A stretch of 64,000 nt of DNA from QKMZ01 sp012965515 (GTDB taxonomy: Bacteria; Cyanobacteriota; Vampirovibrionia; Obscuribacterales; Obscuribacteraceae). The stretch covers positions 37,060 through 101,059 of the forward strand of contig CALFMP010000050.1 in the NCBI GenBank assembly GCA_937879965.1. Direction: 5' to 3'. The notes below the pieces were generated by a model. It had not been told where the DNA came from, did not search any database, and was given only the letters and a program-made list of their open reading frames with translations. Positions within the stretch are counted from its first letter, which is position 1, and every line of letters begins with the position of its first letter. Below, in pieces: positions 1-9,054 of this stretch. Made by a program: the position numbers and the translations under genes.

Positions 1-279
1 GGTTCCGCGCCGGAACATTCACGGCTGATTGGCAATGTCGCGCTGCTGGCAGGAATTGGCGCATTTATCTACACCGGATTGATGCGCATACAATCAGCAG
101 GCATGGTCAATGTCGCGCTCGTCTTCTTTGTCATCGACATCATCGCGCGCTACTTTGATGTCTTCTACACGCTGATGAACAGATCGTTTTTCTTCGTCGT
201 CGGAGGTGTCTTGCTGATGGTTGTGGGCGCAATCACTGAGAGAGGGCGCAGAACAATTTTGGAGGGGATGCACTCATGA
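1..279 (+). CDS. Integral membrane protein, C-terminal part (DUF2157/DUF4401-like)
   Basis: The open frame enters from the left edge, so only the last 92 residues are seen. They form at least three hydrophobic segments (around NVALLAGIGAFIY, VNVALVFFVIDIIARYF and FFFVVGGVLLMVVGA) followed by a short basic tail. The stop TGA overlaps the ATG of the next gene (ATGA), so the two are translationally coupled. Membrane proteins of the DUF2157/DUF4401 type are commonly encoded directly before GDYXXLXY proteins, which is the basis for the family call; the visible part alone would not identify it. Function in the membrane is unknown. Confidence 0.6.
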   Translation, partial: GSAPEHSRLIGNVALLAGIGAFIYTGLMRIQSAGMVNVALVFFVIDIIARYFDVFYTLMNRSFFFVVGGVLLMVVGAITERGRRTILEGMHS

Positions 280-800
280 TCAACCGGAAGACCCTCTTCG
301 CGACTGCTTGCGCCTTTCAAACATGCGCCGTCCTCTTCTTAGCAATACCACCAGCGCTCACGCTATCCAATGGAAAAACCATCACGGTTATGACGGAACC
401 TGTTGATCCGCAAGACATGTTTCGCGGCGACTACATTCGCCTGGGCTATGGCTTTTCGCAGGTTCCATCCAAAGAAAAATTCGACTACAAGTCAAAAGTG
501 TTTGTTCGCCTAAAGCAAGATGCCGACAAACAATGGAAACCAATTGGCGCATCCAATATCAAACCGGCACCAGCCCCGGACGAAGTGGTGCTTCTAGGCG
601 AGTACGAGTGGAAGGACGACAATGACAGAGTTCGCGTACGCTACGGAATCGAACAAGTTTTTGTACCGGAAGGCAGAGGAAAAAACATCTCCAGCGCTGA
701 CAAGTTGGAAATCGAGCTGGCGGTGCCGGACAGCGGTCGCGCCGTCATCAAACGCGCGCAACTAGGGAACGATGTCCTCTACCAATGGAGATGGATTTAG
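276..800 (+). CDS. GDYXXLXY domain protein
   Basis: A 174-residue protein with an N-terminal hydrophobic segment (about residues 8-30, a signal anchor) and then the family signature: residues near 46-54 read RGDYIRLGY, matching G-D-Y-x-x-L-x-Y. The family is found in many bacteria as a membrane-anchored extracytoplasmic protein of unknown function, usually beside a DUF2157/DUF4401 membrane protein, as here. The start overlaps the upstream stop by ATGA, which fixes it. The gene ends in two consecutive TAG codons (798-803), a point of interest because an amber-suppressor tRNA occurs in this window. Confidence 0.85.
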   Translation: MINRKTLFATACAFQTCAVLFLAIPPALTLSNGKTITVMTEPVDPQDMFRGDYIRLGYGFSQVPSKEKFDYKSKVFVRLKQDADKQWKPIGASNIKPAPAPDEVVLLGEYEWKDDNDRVRVRYGIEQVFVPEGRGKNISSADKLEIELAVPDSGRAVIKRAQLGNDVLYQWRWI

Positions 801-1065
801 TAGACGGATACCAGCGTGGGGGCGCCTTGCACGCGAATTTGAAATATGCGCTCCGGTCATTGCTGCGCGCCGCCATCCGCGCGCATGCGCTGCCTTTACA
901 AATTCTTTGCACTACCGCAGAGCGCCTACATAATTGCTTAACGCACAAGCGATTTACTGGGAGCATGACAGCAAGGCGGTGGGCAGCTTTGTGTCGTCCA
1001 TTAGCGGCCAATGTTCAATAACAATCCAAAGACCAGCCACCTGGCACAATCGAGGTCTTGCCGCT

Positions 1066-2178
1066 ATGGCCTTATCGCAATCATTCAAAGCAACGCAAAC
1101 GCAATCTATAAGACTCGCTGAGATGAACGCTGTTCCAAACACAGAGGACTTACGCTACATGTTGACCGAAGCCACTATGCAGCGCAAGCCAGTAATTCTT
1201 CCGTTCAAAAACCCCGCTAACGGTCTGGGTTTCGTCGTAAAAGTTTCGCCTGCAATAGGCGAAGGCGGCCCGCGTTGGACATTCGAACGCATCAACGGTG
1301 ACACGCCCAGCACTCTCTGGACCCGCGAAAGCCGCGAGGTCGCAATGATTCAAGGCAAGCTAGCAATTGACTCTATTTACAAAGGCGCTTGCAATGACGC
1401 ACCAGAAGAAACAGTTACGCTGCATTCTCCGAGGCACTCCGGTAGTTTTCCTGTGATCTCAACAGCGTCACAGGAAAACGCGCCGGTAGACATCGGAGCG
1501 ACTACCCTCGAAACGACGCCTCTGCCAACCCCTCAGTTCGGCTTCCTAGAACCGCCAAACTACAATTTAGAAGATTCGCAAAACTGGTTCTGCTCCTTCA
1601 CCCCTCAAAAATCTGAAGCCAGCGCGCTGCCGCCTCCTGCGCAATTCGACGCGAGATTGCTCGGACAGGTGGTGGCAGCACTCACTGACCCGAGTACCTA
1701 TCTGGCTACTTATGGGGCTTTCAGCTACTTTCTGCTGCGCCAATTTGCGCAATTTCAAATGACAGAAGGGGGTTTTGCTGTCGTCGTGTTCGAAATTACA
1801 ATCAAGCAAAACGGTGTGGAGATGATGATTCCGAGAGAAACGTTCAAGTGCATTGCAGAGCGAATCCGCTCGCTGATGTCGCCATTAGATGTCGCAGCGC
1901 ACGTCAAAGATGGCGAATTCGCAGTGTTGTTGTGCTCCTCTGATAGCGCAGACGCCATGAGGTTCGCGCGCAGCTTGCACGAAACGATATCAAGCCAGTC
2001 GATCTTGCCTGAAGGTGTGGAAGCAGAAGAATCAATTGTCGTGGGCGCTGCCGCATTGCCGGAAACGTGTGAAGACCCCGGTGAACTTCTTGCCGCAGCG
2101 CGCGAAGCGAAAGAGGCAGCAATTCTTACGTCACAACCTTATCTGCAATATGGTGCATCAAGTTCGAACATGGAATAG
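1066..2178 (+). CDS. Degenerate GGDEF-like protein with MALxxSF N-terminus
   Basis: A 370-residue protein. The frame is open back to 934, but the ATG at 1066 has a GAGG 10 bases upstream and gives the N-terminus MALSQSF, shared with the genes at 38087 and 16699. Residues 1-110 form a domain also found at the N-terminus of the 38087 protein. A low-complexity linker follows, then from about residue 190 a fold resembling a diguanylate cyclase domain, in which the GGDEF position reads KDGEF (residues 281-285). The first catalytic-loop glycine is lost, so cyclase activity is unlikely; a sensory or structural role is inferred. It is a clear paralogue of 38087-39982. Function unknown. Confidence 0.7.
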   Translation: MALSQSFKATQTQSIRLAEMNAVPNTEDLRYMLTEATMQRKPVILPFKNPANGLGFVVKVSPAIGEGGPRWTFERINGDTPSTLWTRESREVAMIQGKLAIDSIYKGACNDAPEETVTLHSPRHSGSFPVISTASQENAPVDIGATTLETTPLPTPQFGFLEPPNYNLEDSQNWFCSFTPQKSEASALPPPAQFDARLLGQVVAALTDPSTYLATYGAFSYFLLRQFAQFQMTEGGFAVVVFEITIKQNGVEMMIPRETFKCIAERIRSLMSPLDVAAHVKDGEFAVLLCSSDSADAMRFARSLHETISSQSILPEGVEAEESIVVGAAALPETCEDPGELLAAAREAKEAAILTSQPYLQYGASSSNME

Positions 2179-2289
2179 CGCGAGCAGCTGAAACGAGTTC
2201 AACGAACTAAAGAAGTTCGTCCCCAGACGAAACTTGTGAGGGCGCCGCGCAGCGCCCTTACTTGTTGGAGCAGCGAATAAAGATCTCCG

Positions 2290-2402
2290 GCCGGGCGATG
2301 CATGGCATCCCCCCCACAAGAACCGGCGCATGCAATGCGCCCCCACAAGAACCGGCGCATGCAATGCGCCCCTACAAGAACCGGCGCATGCAATGCGCCC
2401 CG
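2290..2402 (+). repeat. Palindromic and tandem intergenic repeat
   Basis: A GGGCGATGCATGGCATC palindromic element is followed by three near-identical copies of a 28-29 base unit containing AAGAACCGGCGCATGCAATG, each centred on the palindrome GCGCATGCAATGCGCC. It lies between convergent genes. The same family recurs at 10273, 12256, 29972, 43157, 47345, 63042 and elsewhere in the window. Confidence 0.85.
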
Positions 2403-2417
2403 ACAGCCTTTACGCTT

Positions 2418-4418
2418 CTAGGGAGACTCGCTCACCAGAAGTGGTTCTGTCACCTCTGACGCCAGTTTCAATGTGACTTCAACTTCCAGCCCGCCGCCTT
2501 CGCGATTACGGACTTGCAATGTTCCGCCGCAGGCTTCGACACAGCTTTTGACTATGGCAAGCCCGAGTCCAACGCCGCCAGTATCTCGACTGCGCGATTT
2601 CTCTGGACGAAAGAATGGCTCAGCAAGGTGTTTCAAAGCTTCTGCCGGAACACCCGGTCCGCGGTCTTGCATGATAATCGACACGTTGTTTCCGGCTACT
2701 GTAGCCATCACAGAGATTGGAGTACCATCCCCCGCGTAACGAACGCTGTTTCTCAAGACGTTGGAGAATGAGCGTTCAAGCAGCAATCTGTCACCAGTTA
2801 CACACAAACCATCTGGAATTTCAATTTCCGCACGCTCCTTCAAACTGAGACGATCTCTAAGTTCAAAGAGCATCTCATCGATGTTTACGCTGACCAGATT
2901 TCTGGACTGTCCTTTAAGTTCGGCTTTCGAAAAGGCTATCAATTCATTGATGAGGTGATTCATCTCTTCAACTTCTTCGCGGATATCATCGATTAGTGCT
3001 TTCTGATCCTTCGTGGATGACTCATCTAGAATCTCCAGCGCGACTTGAAGCCGAGCCAAAGGAGAAAACAGCTCATGCGAAATGTCAGCAAGGAAGCGCT
3101 TTTGTCCACCGACAAACCCGTTCAATCTTTCAGCCATGCTGTTGACCGCTTCCGATAGACGCCCAATTTCATCCTTGCGCCGGGTTACCAATCGAGTATC
3201 AAATTTGCCTTCCGCAATGCGCTCAGTCGCCAGTGTCAGATCCGAAAGTGCTCTTGTTATGCGATAAATGAATGGCAGCCAGAAGATAATCGAAAGCAAT
3301 GCAATCGCACCGCCGGCCATCGCCAGCACTTTAAAATCCAGCAGCAGACCGGTTTGCCAGATGTTATCGGTCGAGGCAAGCAGGACGGACGGGCCGGGAC
3401 GTAAATAACTCTCACTCGCCAAATCAATTCGCGTACCAAAATAAAAGTGATCGGGCTTCGTCGTATGGATCAGAAATCTTCCATGCGCGGGCATTGGAAG
3501 ATGAGGAATGCGCATCACTTGCATGGACATGGGAGGCAGAGGAAACGGCATCCCGCTTGGTCCGCCAGGTGGCGCTCCAGGCATCGGAAACGGCTTTGCA
3601 GGGCGAAACGCACCGGCAGAAGGAAAAGACTTACCGGGCTCAAGCCGCTTACCAGGCTCGAACGGAATGGTCGGTTGCACGCCGAAGGTAACATCGGCAG
3701 GCCCTTCAAATGGCATAATATGCGGACTGCCTGGTGGCGAAGTCCGCAGAAAGAGCGTATCTCCACCAGAGAAAAGCATCTTTTGATGCTTGGTCGCATG
3801 GGGATAGATTCTCTCAATGCGCTTGGTAAATGTTCTCCAACCAGGAAATACGCGCTTCTCAGCTGTGTTTTCATCGAAAGGCGTGACTTCAGAATAACCG
3901 CCTGCCAATGCGCGTCCAACGCCCTCATGAGAAAGTTCAGCTCCCGAACTTGGGCGACCCAAGCCCAACGCATATCCTTCACTTGCAGCCTTACCGCCTT
4001 TCTTGTCCAACCTTGTACCAACAACACCAGCAATCGCAAAGGGCGGAAAGGGTTTTCCATGCATGCCGAAGTGGGGGGGAAGCGGAATAGCGAATTGATC
4101 GAGCACGGATTCCGGCAAATCTATCTTGTCGCCAGCCACTTGCCGCCCATCCAAATCAAATACGCTGAACTTCACATGATAAAGTCCACCAAATAAATCC
4201 AAGACTTCATCCCACTTTTTCTCAGGCGACGAACGCAGCTGGTTGCTGACAGCATCGGCAACAGTGTCTACTTTATCGCCGAGTGGGCTCTGCATAAGCG
4301 CATCCCAACCAGCTCCAAATTGCGTATTGAAAACAATAAACACAACTGCGATAAGCGCAGACAGATAAAGAACCAGCAGCGCCAATGTTTCAACATACAG
4401 AGAATGAGCCAGTTTCAT
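2418..4418 (-). CDS. Sensor histidine kinase (CpxA/BaeS type)
   Basis: A 666-residue membrane kinase of a two-component system. Transmembrane segments lie at residues 9-31 and about 362-388 and bound a long extracytoplasmic region whose second half (about 230-315) is very rich in Pro, Met, Gly and Phe. A HAMP linker follows (390-440), then a HisKA domain with the phosphoacceptor in ISHELFSP (His448), an N-box with NVLRNSVRYA (about 553-562), and the G boxes DRGPG and GVGLGLA. The start ATG has GGAGAAGGGG before it and overlaps the stop of the response regulator gene (ATGA), so the pair is one operon with the regulator first. The Met/Pro-rich sensor region could bind a metal or hydrophobic ligand, but that is speculation. 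Confidence 0.9.
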   Translation of the reverse strand: MKLAHSLYVETLALLVLYLSALIAVVFIVFNTQFGAGWDALMQSPLGDKVDTVADAVSNQLRSSPEKKWDEVLDLFGGLYHVKFSVFDLDGRQVAGDKIDLPESVLDQFAIPLPPHFGMHGKPFPPFAIAGVVGTRLDKKGGKAASEGYALGLGRPSSGAELSHEGVGRALAGGYSEVTPFDENTAEKRVFPGWRTFTKRIERIYPHATKHQKMLFSGGDTLFLRTSPPGSPHIMPFEGPADVTFGVQPTIPFEPGKRLEPGKSFPSAGAFRPAKPFPMPGAPPGGPSGMPFPLPPMSMQVMRIPHLPMPAHGRFLIHTTKPDHFYFGTRIDLASESYLRPGPSVLLASTDNIWQTGLLLDFKVLAMAGGAIALLSIIFWLPFIYRITRALSDLTLATERIAEGKFDTRLVTRRKDEIGRLSEAVNSMAERLNGFVGGQKRFLADISHELFSPLARLQVALEILDESSTKDQKALIDDIREEVEEMNHLINELIAFSKAELKGQSRNLVSVNIDEMLFELRDRLSLKERAEIEIPDGLCVTGDRLLLERSFSNVLRNSVRYAGDGTPISVMATVAGNNVSIIMQDRGPGVPAEALKHLAEPFFRPEKSRSRDTGGVGLGLAIVKSCVEACGGTLQVRNREGGGLEVEVTLKLASEVTEPLLVSESP

Positions 4419-5245
4419 CGCCCCTTCTCCTGAGGCGGAATCAACATGTAGCCGACAGACCTGACCGTGCGAATAAACTTAGGGCTCTTAGGATCATCAC
4501 CCAGCTTGCGTCTTAAAGCAGATACATGAACATCTATCGACCGATCGAAGACATCGTAATTCCGATCGCGAATTTCATTGAGCAACTGTTCGCGACTTTT
4601 GATGCGCCCTGCCGCCTGCGCAAGCACAACCAATAAATGGTATTCAACAGGAGTCAGGGATAATGTCTCACCGTTGAGTTTAGCTGTATGAGCGGCTTGC
4701 GATATCGTCAAACCTCCCACGACAATCTCTTCATCTTCGTCATGTGACTCCGGAGCAACTCTTCCGGTGCGCCTTAAAACAGCCTTGAGCCGTGCGAGAA
4801 GTTCGCGCGGAGAATAAGACTTCGGCAGATAATCATCCGCGCCAATCTCCAAACCAACGATTCTGTCAGTTTCATCACCAAGCGCAGTCAACATCAATAC
4901 CGGCACATTTGATGTTTCTCTTATCCGCCGCAAAATTTCAAAGCCGTCCATCTGCGGCAACATCACATCAAGGATTACCGCATCCCAACTGCCCTCCATC
5001 ATCATCTTCAACGCAGTCTTTCCTTCATGCGCGAAGCTAACGACATAACCGTAGCGATGCAAGTAGTCGCTAATCAAACGACAAAACTTGATGTCATCAT
5101 CTACAAGCAGCAAATTCTGGCGAGGCGTCGTATCCTCCGAAGGAAGCTGCGTTTCCGGTTCATTCATAACTTTTGCGTTCAAATCCAAAGCCATATTGGC
5201 GTCGTTCAATTCAATCACATGCGGCAAGGGAAGTGGTGAGCCCAC
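4415..5245 (-). CDS. OmpR-family response regulator
   Basis: A receiver domain spans about residues 44-160, with the acidic pair VDDD, the phosphoacceptor Asp93 in ILDVMLPQMDG and the conserved Lys in YLPKS. A linker and a winged-helix DNA-binding domain of OmpR/PhoB type (about 175-272, with SREQLLNEI and VDVHVSALRRKLGDD) follow. It is the partner of the kinase gene that overlaps its 3' end. The longest frame starts at a GTG (5245), which adds a poorly conserved leader; ATG codons at 5194 and 5167 are alternatives, and no start has a convincing ribosome binding site. The target genes are not evident from the sequence. Confidence 0.9.
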   Translation of the reverse strand: MGSPLPLPHVIELNDANMALDLNAKVMNEPETQLPSEDTTPRQNLLLVDDDIKFCRLISDYLHRYGYVVSFAHEGKTALKMMMEGSWDAVILDVMLPQMDGFEILRRIRETSNVPVLMLTALGDETDRIVGLEIGADDYLPKSYSPRELLARLKAVLRRTGRVAPESHDEDEEIVVGGLTISQAAHTAKLNGETLSLTPVEYHLLVVLAQAAGRIKSREQLLNEIRDRNYDVFDRSIDVHVSALRRKLGDDPKSPKFIRTVRSVGYMLIPPQEKGR

Positions 5246-5455
5246 TTTAGTCTTTTAATTCTCTCTTTAATACGTAAAGGAATTGTGTGGAAGTCTCCAC
5301 ATTTATAAAGCCAATACAAACCATCCTTCATAAGTCGCCGGAAGGCGTGAAACCCGGCAAGCCCACGGGCATGGGAAAAACCGCCCCTCCCTTTCACACT
5401 TACTTCATGCTCGCCTGGTTACGCTAGGGCATCTTCTCTCTCCGAGGACCCCACG

Positions 5456-6709
5456 ATGCTAAAAAACGAAGTCGGTAACGACGGCGCGGCTCCCGCTATG
5501 GAAAGTCAAACGCGCAACGAGAACCTCATCAATGAATTCAGCAGCGCACTCTCTGATTCAACCGCTCTGAAAGTGGCAGCCGGAACAGCTGCACTCGCTG
5601 CCGGTACTATCGCAACAGTGGCAGCCATAAAGTATTTAAAACCAGCCATGGAAGTAGGAAAGGCCGTAGGCGCAGTGGCTGATGACGGAGCCTTCGCAGG
5701 AGTCAGGACTGCGGCAAAAACAGTAGATCTAACAAAACTTCCCACCGGACCTCGTGATTCAGCTGCCTTCACAAGAATTCAAGCAGCGGCCAAAGGGGAC
5801 CTGAGCAAGGTTGCAAATACAAATCCTAGTGAAACCGGTGCTCTCGCAGCCGAGAATGGGGGTAGCCTCCTCACCTCGACAGACCAACTTGCTGAATTGG
5901 GTATTCCAATAAGCGCTGCCACGCGTGACGCCGCCGCAAAATCACTTAGTCTATCGACTGAAGCACTCGTGAAAAATGGCATCCCGATAAACGCCTCGAC
6001 GCGCGCCGCCGCTGCCGCCGAGCGCATGACACCAGCAACCGACGCTATCTTAAAAAATTCCATTCCGATCTCGAAGTCCACAAGAACGGCAGATGGAGTT
6101 ACGGACTTTGATCCAAATGTCGTCAGAGAAGGATTGAAAGGAGTGGGTATCGATGCAGCTGATGTTCTGAAAGGATATCCAAACGCCTATGGGAACGTGT
6201 TCAGCAACGGTATAGCACACATCGACGATGCGTCAATTCTGGCGCATGAAGTCGCGCATAGAAGTGGAAATTCCAGCCCATCAGTTGCATATCTTCAACA
6301 GTTGAAAGATATCAGAGCAATGGACTTCGGCGGGGGGCTGTTCAAGAACGGAAAACCAATGACTGAGCGCCTCGGGTTCAAAGAAGTTGATCCAAAACTG
6401 CCGATGTTTCCCACTATGGATGATCTCGTTAAGTTGATGCCGGAATCTGGACCAAATATGAGCAAAGTGGTGATGAATCTTGACGGTGCGCCTCGTGCGG
6501 TTTCAGTTAGTGATGCAATAACAATACTTGGTGAAAGATCAGCATTACATATTCAATCAAATCCAACAGCTGCAGCGAAGGCGCTTGCCGAGCGAATGCC
6601 GAAGCCAGCCCCCGAGTCCGATGTCACCGCCTTGGCAGCGAAAATGACGCCGCGCCTTGATCCGGCGACAGTCAACGAAGCGATTGCCAAAACGACCAAG
6701 GGCGTATAA
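5456..6709 (+). CDS. Putative HExxH metallopeptidase-like protein with internal repeats
   Basis: A 417-residue protein of no recognised family. A hydrophobic stretch (about 37-60) could anchor it in a membrane. Residues 141-214 hold three tandem repeats of 24-26 residues, each with a core like LVKNGIPINASTRAAA. Further on, ILAHEVAHRSGN carries an HExxH zinc motif (residues 264-268), suggesting a metallopeptidase; no third ligand is clear. The start ATG has GAGGA upstream. The first residues, MLKNEVGN, resemble those of the next gene (MLRSEIGN), so the two may share a leader or be a related pair. Peptidase activity is inference. Confidence 0.5.
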   Translation: MLKNEVGNDGAAPAMESQTRNENLINEFSSALSDSTALKVAAGTAALAAGTIATVAAIKYLKPAMEVGKAVGAVADDGAFAGVRTAAKTVDLTKLPTGPRDSAAFTRIQAAAKGDLSKVANTNPSETGALAAENGGSLLTSTDQLAELGIPISAATRDAAAKSLSLSTEALVKNGIPINASTRAAAAAERMTPATDAILKNSIPISKSTRTADGVTDFDPNVVREGLKGVGIDAADVLKGYPNAYGNVFSNGIAHIDDASILAHEVAHRSGNSSPSVAYLQQLKDIRAMDFGGGLFKNGKPMTERLGFKEVDPKLPMFPTMDDLVKLMPESGPNMSKVVMNLDGAPRAVSVSDAITILGERSALHIQSNPTAAAKALAERMPKPAPESDVTALAAKMTPRLDPATVNEAIAKTTKGV

Positions 6710-6801
6710 CTCTTTGCCGAATTTGTGCCGCACTTAACGCTGCATCAACGCTGTCAGTTTCACAATAGGGAACGACCCCAGACTCTGTTGAGGAAACAAA
6801 G

Positions 6802-7209
6802 ATGCTACGAAGTGAAATCGGCAATGGCGAAAGCGACACCAAAACCAACAAAGCAAATGGCAGTGACAATGCGGCTTTAGACTTAGAGAAGCCGTCGGCC
6901 GGCAACGGTCTGAGTAGAGAATTTGCCGACACGATCATGTCGCAAGTGACGCCATCATCCGGACCGAAAGAGTCGGAGCGCGCGGCAGTAGAAGCAGCCG
7001 GTTCAAGCCATGGAGAACGAGCAAAGGCTACAGAAGAGAAGAACTTAGCTACGGCAGAAGGTGAAGCAAGACGTTCGCCGACTGCCGCTGGCGAAAGAGC
7101 AAATGGTGCGGAAAGGAAAACCACCGACGCGCTCACGGGCTCTGGAAGAGCGCCTATCAGCGACGCATTTCCATCGGGTACGCAACTTCTCAATCAACTG
7201 AAAGTTTAA
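6802..7209 (+). CDS. Small disordered hypothetical protein
   Basis: A 135-residue protein rich in Ala, Glu, Lys, Ser and Gly, with no hydrophobic segment and probably largely disordered. It starts MLRSEIGN, like MLKNEVGN of the gene 90 bases upstream, and has the same GAGGA-type binding site (GAGGAAACAAAG before ATG). No family is recognised. The shared leader and position suggest co-regulation with, or a role as accessory to, the upstream HExxH protein. Confidence 0.5.
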   Translation: MLRSEIGNGESDTKTNKANGSDNAALDLEKPSAGNGLSREFADTIMSQVTPSSGPKESERAAVEAAGSSHGERAKATEEKNLATAEGEARRSPTAAGERANGAERKTTDALTGSGRAPISDAFPSGTQLLNQLKV

Positions 7210-7246
7210 ATTCTGCCACTAGAGCGCCAATTTTCGAACGTCTTAT

Positions 7247-7278
7247 ACTAGTGCTCCGTCATCTTAAGGAGCACTAGT
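7247..7278 (+). promoter_or_regulatory. Perfect inverted repeat enclosing the ribosome binding site
   Basis: ACTAGTGCTCC (7247-7257) and GGAGCACTAGT (7268-7278) are perfect 11-base complements with a 10-base loop, ending directly against the ATG at 7279. The Shine-Dalgarno AAGGAG (7266-7271) lies in the 3' arm, so in RNA it would be sequestered. The element could be a translational switch, an operator, or part of a terminator for the gene ending at 7209. Confidence 0.7.
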
Positions 7279-7644
7279 ATGCCCACTCTCCACTACTTTC
7301 TGTTTGTTTTGATTGGACTAACTGCAGGAGTCTTATCCGGGATGTTCGGCATTGGCGGCGGACTTATTATGGTGCCGGCAATGGGTTTCATGGGCATCGA
7401 CTTCAAAACAGCGACAGGAACTTCTCTCGCGGCACAGCTACTGCCTTTTTCGATACTGGGAGTGATTCAGTATTACAAAAACGGCGACGTCATCATTCCC
7501 GGCGCGCTGCTTCTCGTTTGCGGCTTGTTTGTCGGTGCATTTTTTGGTGCGAAACTTACAATCTCGCTGCCAGACATTGTCGTCAAACGCGCGTTCGGCA
7601 TTTTTTGCCTGATCATCTCCGCAAAGTATCTCTTGGCTCGCTGA
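7279..7644 (+). CDS. TauE/SafE family half-transporter
   Basis: A 121-residue membrane protein with four hydrophobic segments. The family signature GMFGIGGGLIMVPAM lies near residues 21-36, with GTSLAAQLLP after it. TauE/SafE (DUF81) proteins export sulfonates or related anions and are usually about 250 residues with two such repeats; this is a single repeat, so it would have to work as a dimer or with another half. Its ribosome binding site is inside a perfect hairpin (7247-7278). Substrate unknown. Confidence 0.8.
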   Translation: MPTLHYFLFVLIGLTAGVLSGMFGIGGGLIMVPAMGFMGIDFKTATGTSLAAQLLPFSILGVIQYYKNGDVIIPGALLLVCGLFVGAFFGAKLTISLPDIVVKRAFGIFCLIISAKYLLAR

Positions 7645-7673
7645 AAATCAGAGATTCTAAACCGTCTGCGGTA

Positions 7674-8849
7674 CTACTGTACTGCCGGTGATGTGGCGGA
7701 ACCAACCGACTGCGCAGGCGGCTTTTGGCTTTGAGCGAGTTTCATCAGGCTATCGATATGGTCCATCAAATCGACACCCGTTTTTCCCGGGTCAAAATTC
7801 AACTTGAGATTCAATTGATTCAATCGGTCGAGCAAATGCATTTTCGCACTTGTGTGACCAAAAACCTGTATCTCACACCAACCTACCTTTGTAAGCAGCT
7901 TTGCTGAGGCGGGAGGTGGAGTCGACGCCTTTAACAGGGGGTCATCCAACTGCTGCTCTATCTTTTGAGCCTCAATTGTTTGCTCCGGCGTCGGGCCTGC
8001 ACTCTGAGGTGCGGTCATGCCGCCGAATGGAGGCATGCCCATCATCCCGAAGCCTGTCATATTCAAAAGGGTGTTGCCGACGGCAGCCAGTTTAGCCAGT
8101 CCCGAGCCTCGATTCGGCTGACCGGCTTCCGGCGAGGAACCATCCATTGCCGATCTCCCTTCACCGCCAAAAGGTTTCATATGCAGCTTCTTTTCAGCAT
8201 ATTGCTCCAAGGCATCGGTTCGATCGCTCAAATCCTGTCCGGTCGAGGGTTTGCCGAAAGCTTTGCACTCCAAACGGCTGAGCCTGTCAGCAAGTTGTTC
8301 ACCCGCGTGGCTTTCTCCCAATATCTCTTTCTCAAGCGCCGTAACGTGGGGATAGTCGGACGTACCGCCAGAACTTGCGCCCGCCGCCGCGTTACTCGCA
8401 CCAGAACTATCATCGGAGTCTCCACCGTCAAGTCGTTGGTCGGCTGCCGCCTCGCTCGAATACTCCGCTTTGAACGCGTTCTTGTGCAAAGTCTTCTCTG
8501 CATAGTCATACAATGCGTCAGTCCGGGCGCTCAAATCATCGCTGTCTGTAGCTTTGTTGAACACCTTGCGTTCCATGCGATCTAAGCGTGTGGACAAAGG
8601 CTCATACGCGAAGGTTTGCCCGAGAATAGCCTGCTCGATGGCGGTTACCCGTGGATAGGCGTCAGGCGCACTGTCACTCGGATCGCCATTCTTACTAGCC
8701 GCTGGCTTCGCCCCGGCCGTCGCAACTGACTGCACCGAAACCGCCTTCACTCCGAACATCGCAATCGTCTCGGACGCAGGCACAGCAGACTGAGTGCTGG
8801 ACAATAGCGCAATAGAAAACGCCACAAAGATTGCTGCTCGCATGAACAA
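7674..8849 (-). CDS. Secreted repeat protein of unknown function
   Basis: A 391-residue protein with an N-terminal signal peptide (MFMRAAIFVAFSIALLSSTQSA, probable cleavage near VPA). It carries two strong repeats of about 62 residues, each of the form YPRVTAIEQAILG...RLDRMERKVF...LSARTDALYDYAEK, and a third weaker copy at the C-terminus (VGWCEIQVFG...LLDRLNQLNLKL...LMDHIDSLMKL). Linkers are rich in Ala, Ser, Gly and Pro, with a Met/Gly/Pro-rich patch (GFGMMGMPPFGGM). The repeats are probably helical. No known family is recognised; a periplasmic or surface role is inferred from the signal peptide. Confidence 0.65.
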   Translation of the reverse strand: MFMRAAIFVAFSIALLSSTQSAVPASETIAMFGVKAVSVQSVATAGAKPAASKNGDPSDSAPDAYPRVTAIEQAILGQTFAYEPLSTRLDRMERKVFNKATDSDDLSARTDALYDYAEKTLHKNAFKAEYSSEAAADQRLDGGDSDDSSGASNAAAGASSGGTSDYPHVTALEKEILGESHAGEQLADRLSRLECKAFGKPSTGQDLSDRTDALEQYAEKKLHMKPFGGEGRSAMDGSSPEAGQPNRGSGLAKLAAVGNTLLNMTGFGMMGMPPFGGMTAPQSAGPTPEQTIEAQKIEQQLDDPLLKASTPPPASAKLLTKVGWCEIQVFGHTSAKMHLLDRLNQLNLKLNFDPGKTGVDLMDHIDSLMKLAQSQKPPAQSVGSATSPAVQ

Positions 8850-9054
8850 ACCTGCTTTTTGAATTACAGTGTCAACCCCGTACCGAATGGTAAGTCCTCT
8901 TCCCCATACGTGCCAGGTTTTTCATTTCATGATCGCGCAAAAGCCCATCTATCGAGCAATTGATGGGTTTATGTGGGAAACCGTGTTCTTCATAATTCAA
9001 TTTGGGCCTATGGTCTAGCAAGATCGTCCCTTTATTGCACAACCTCCGACAAAA

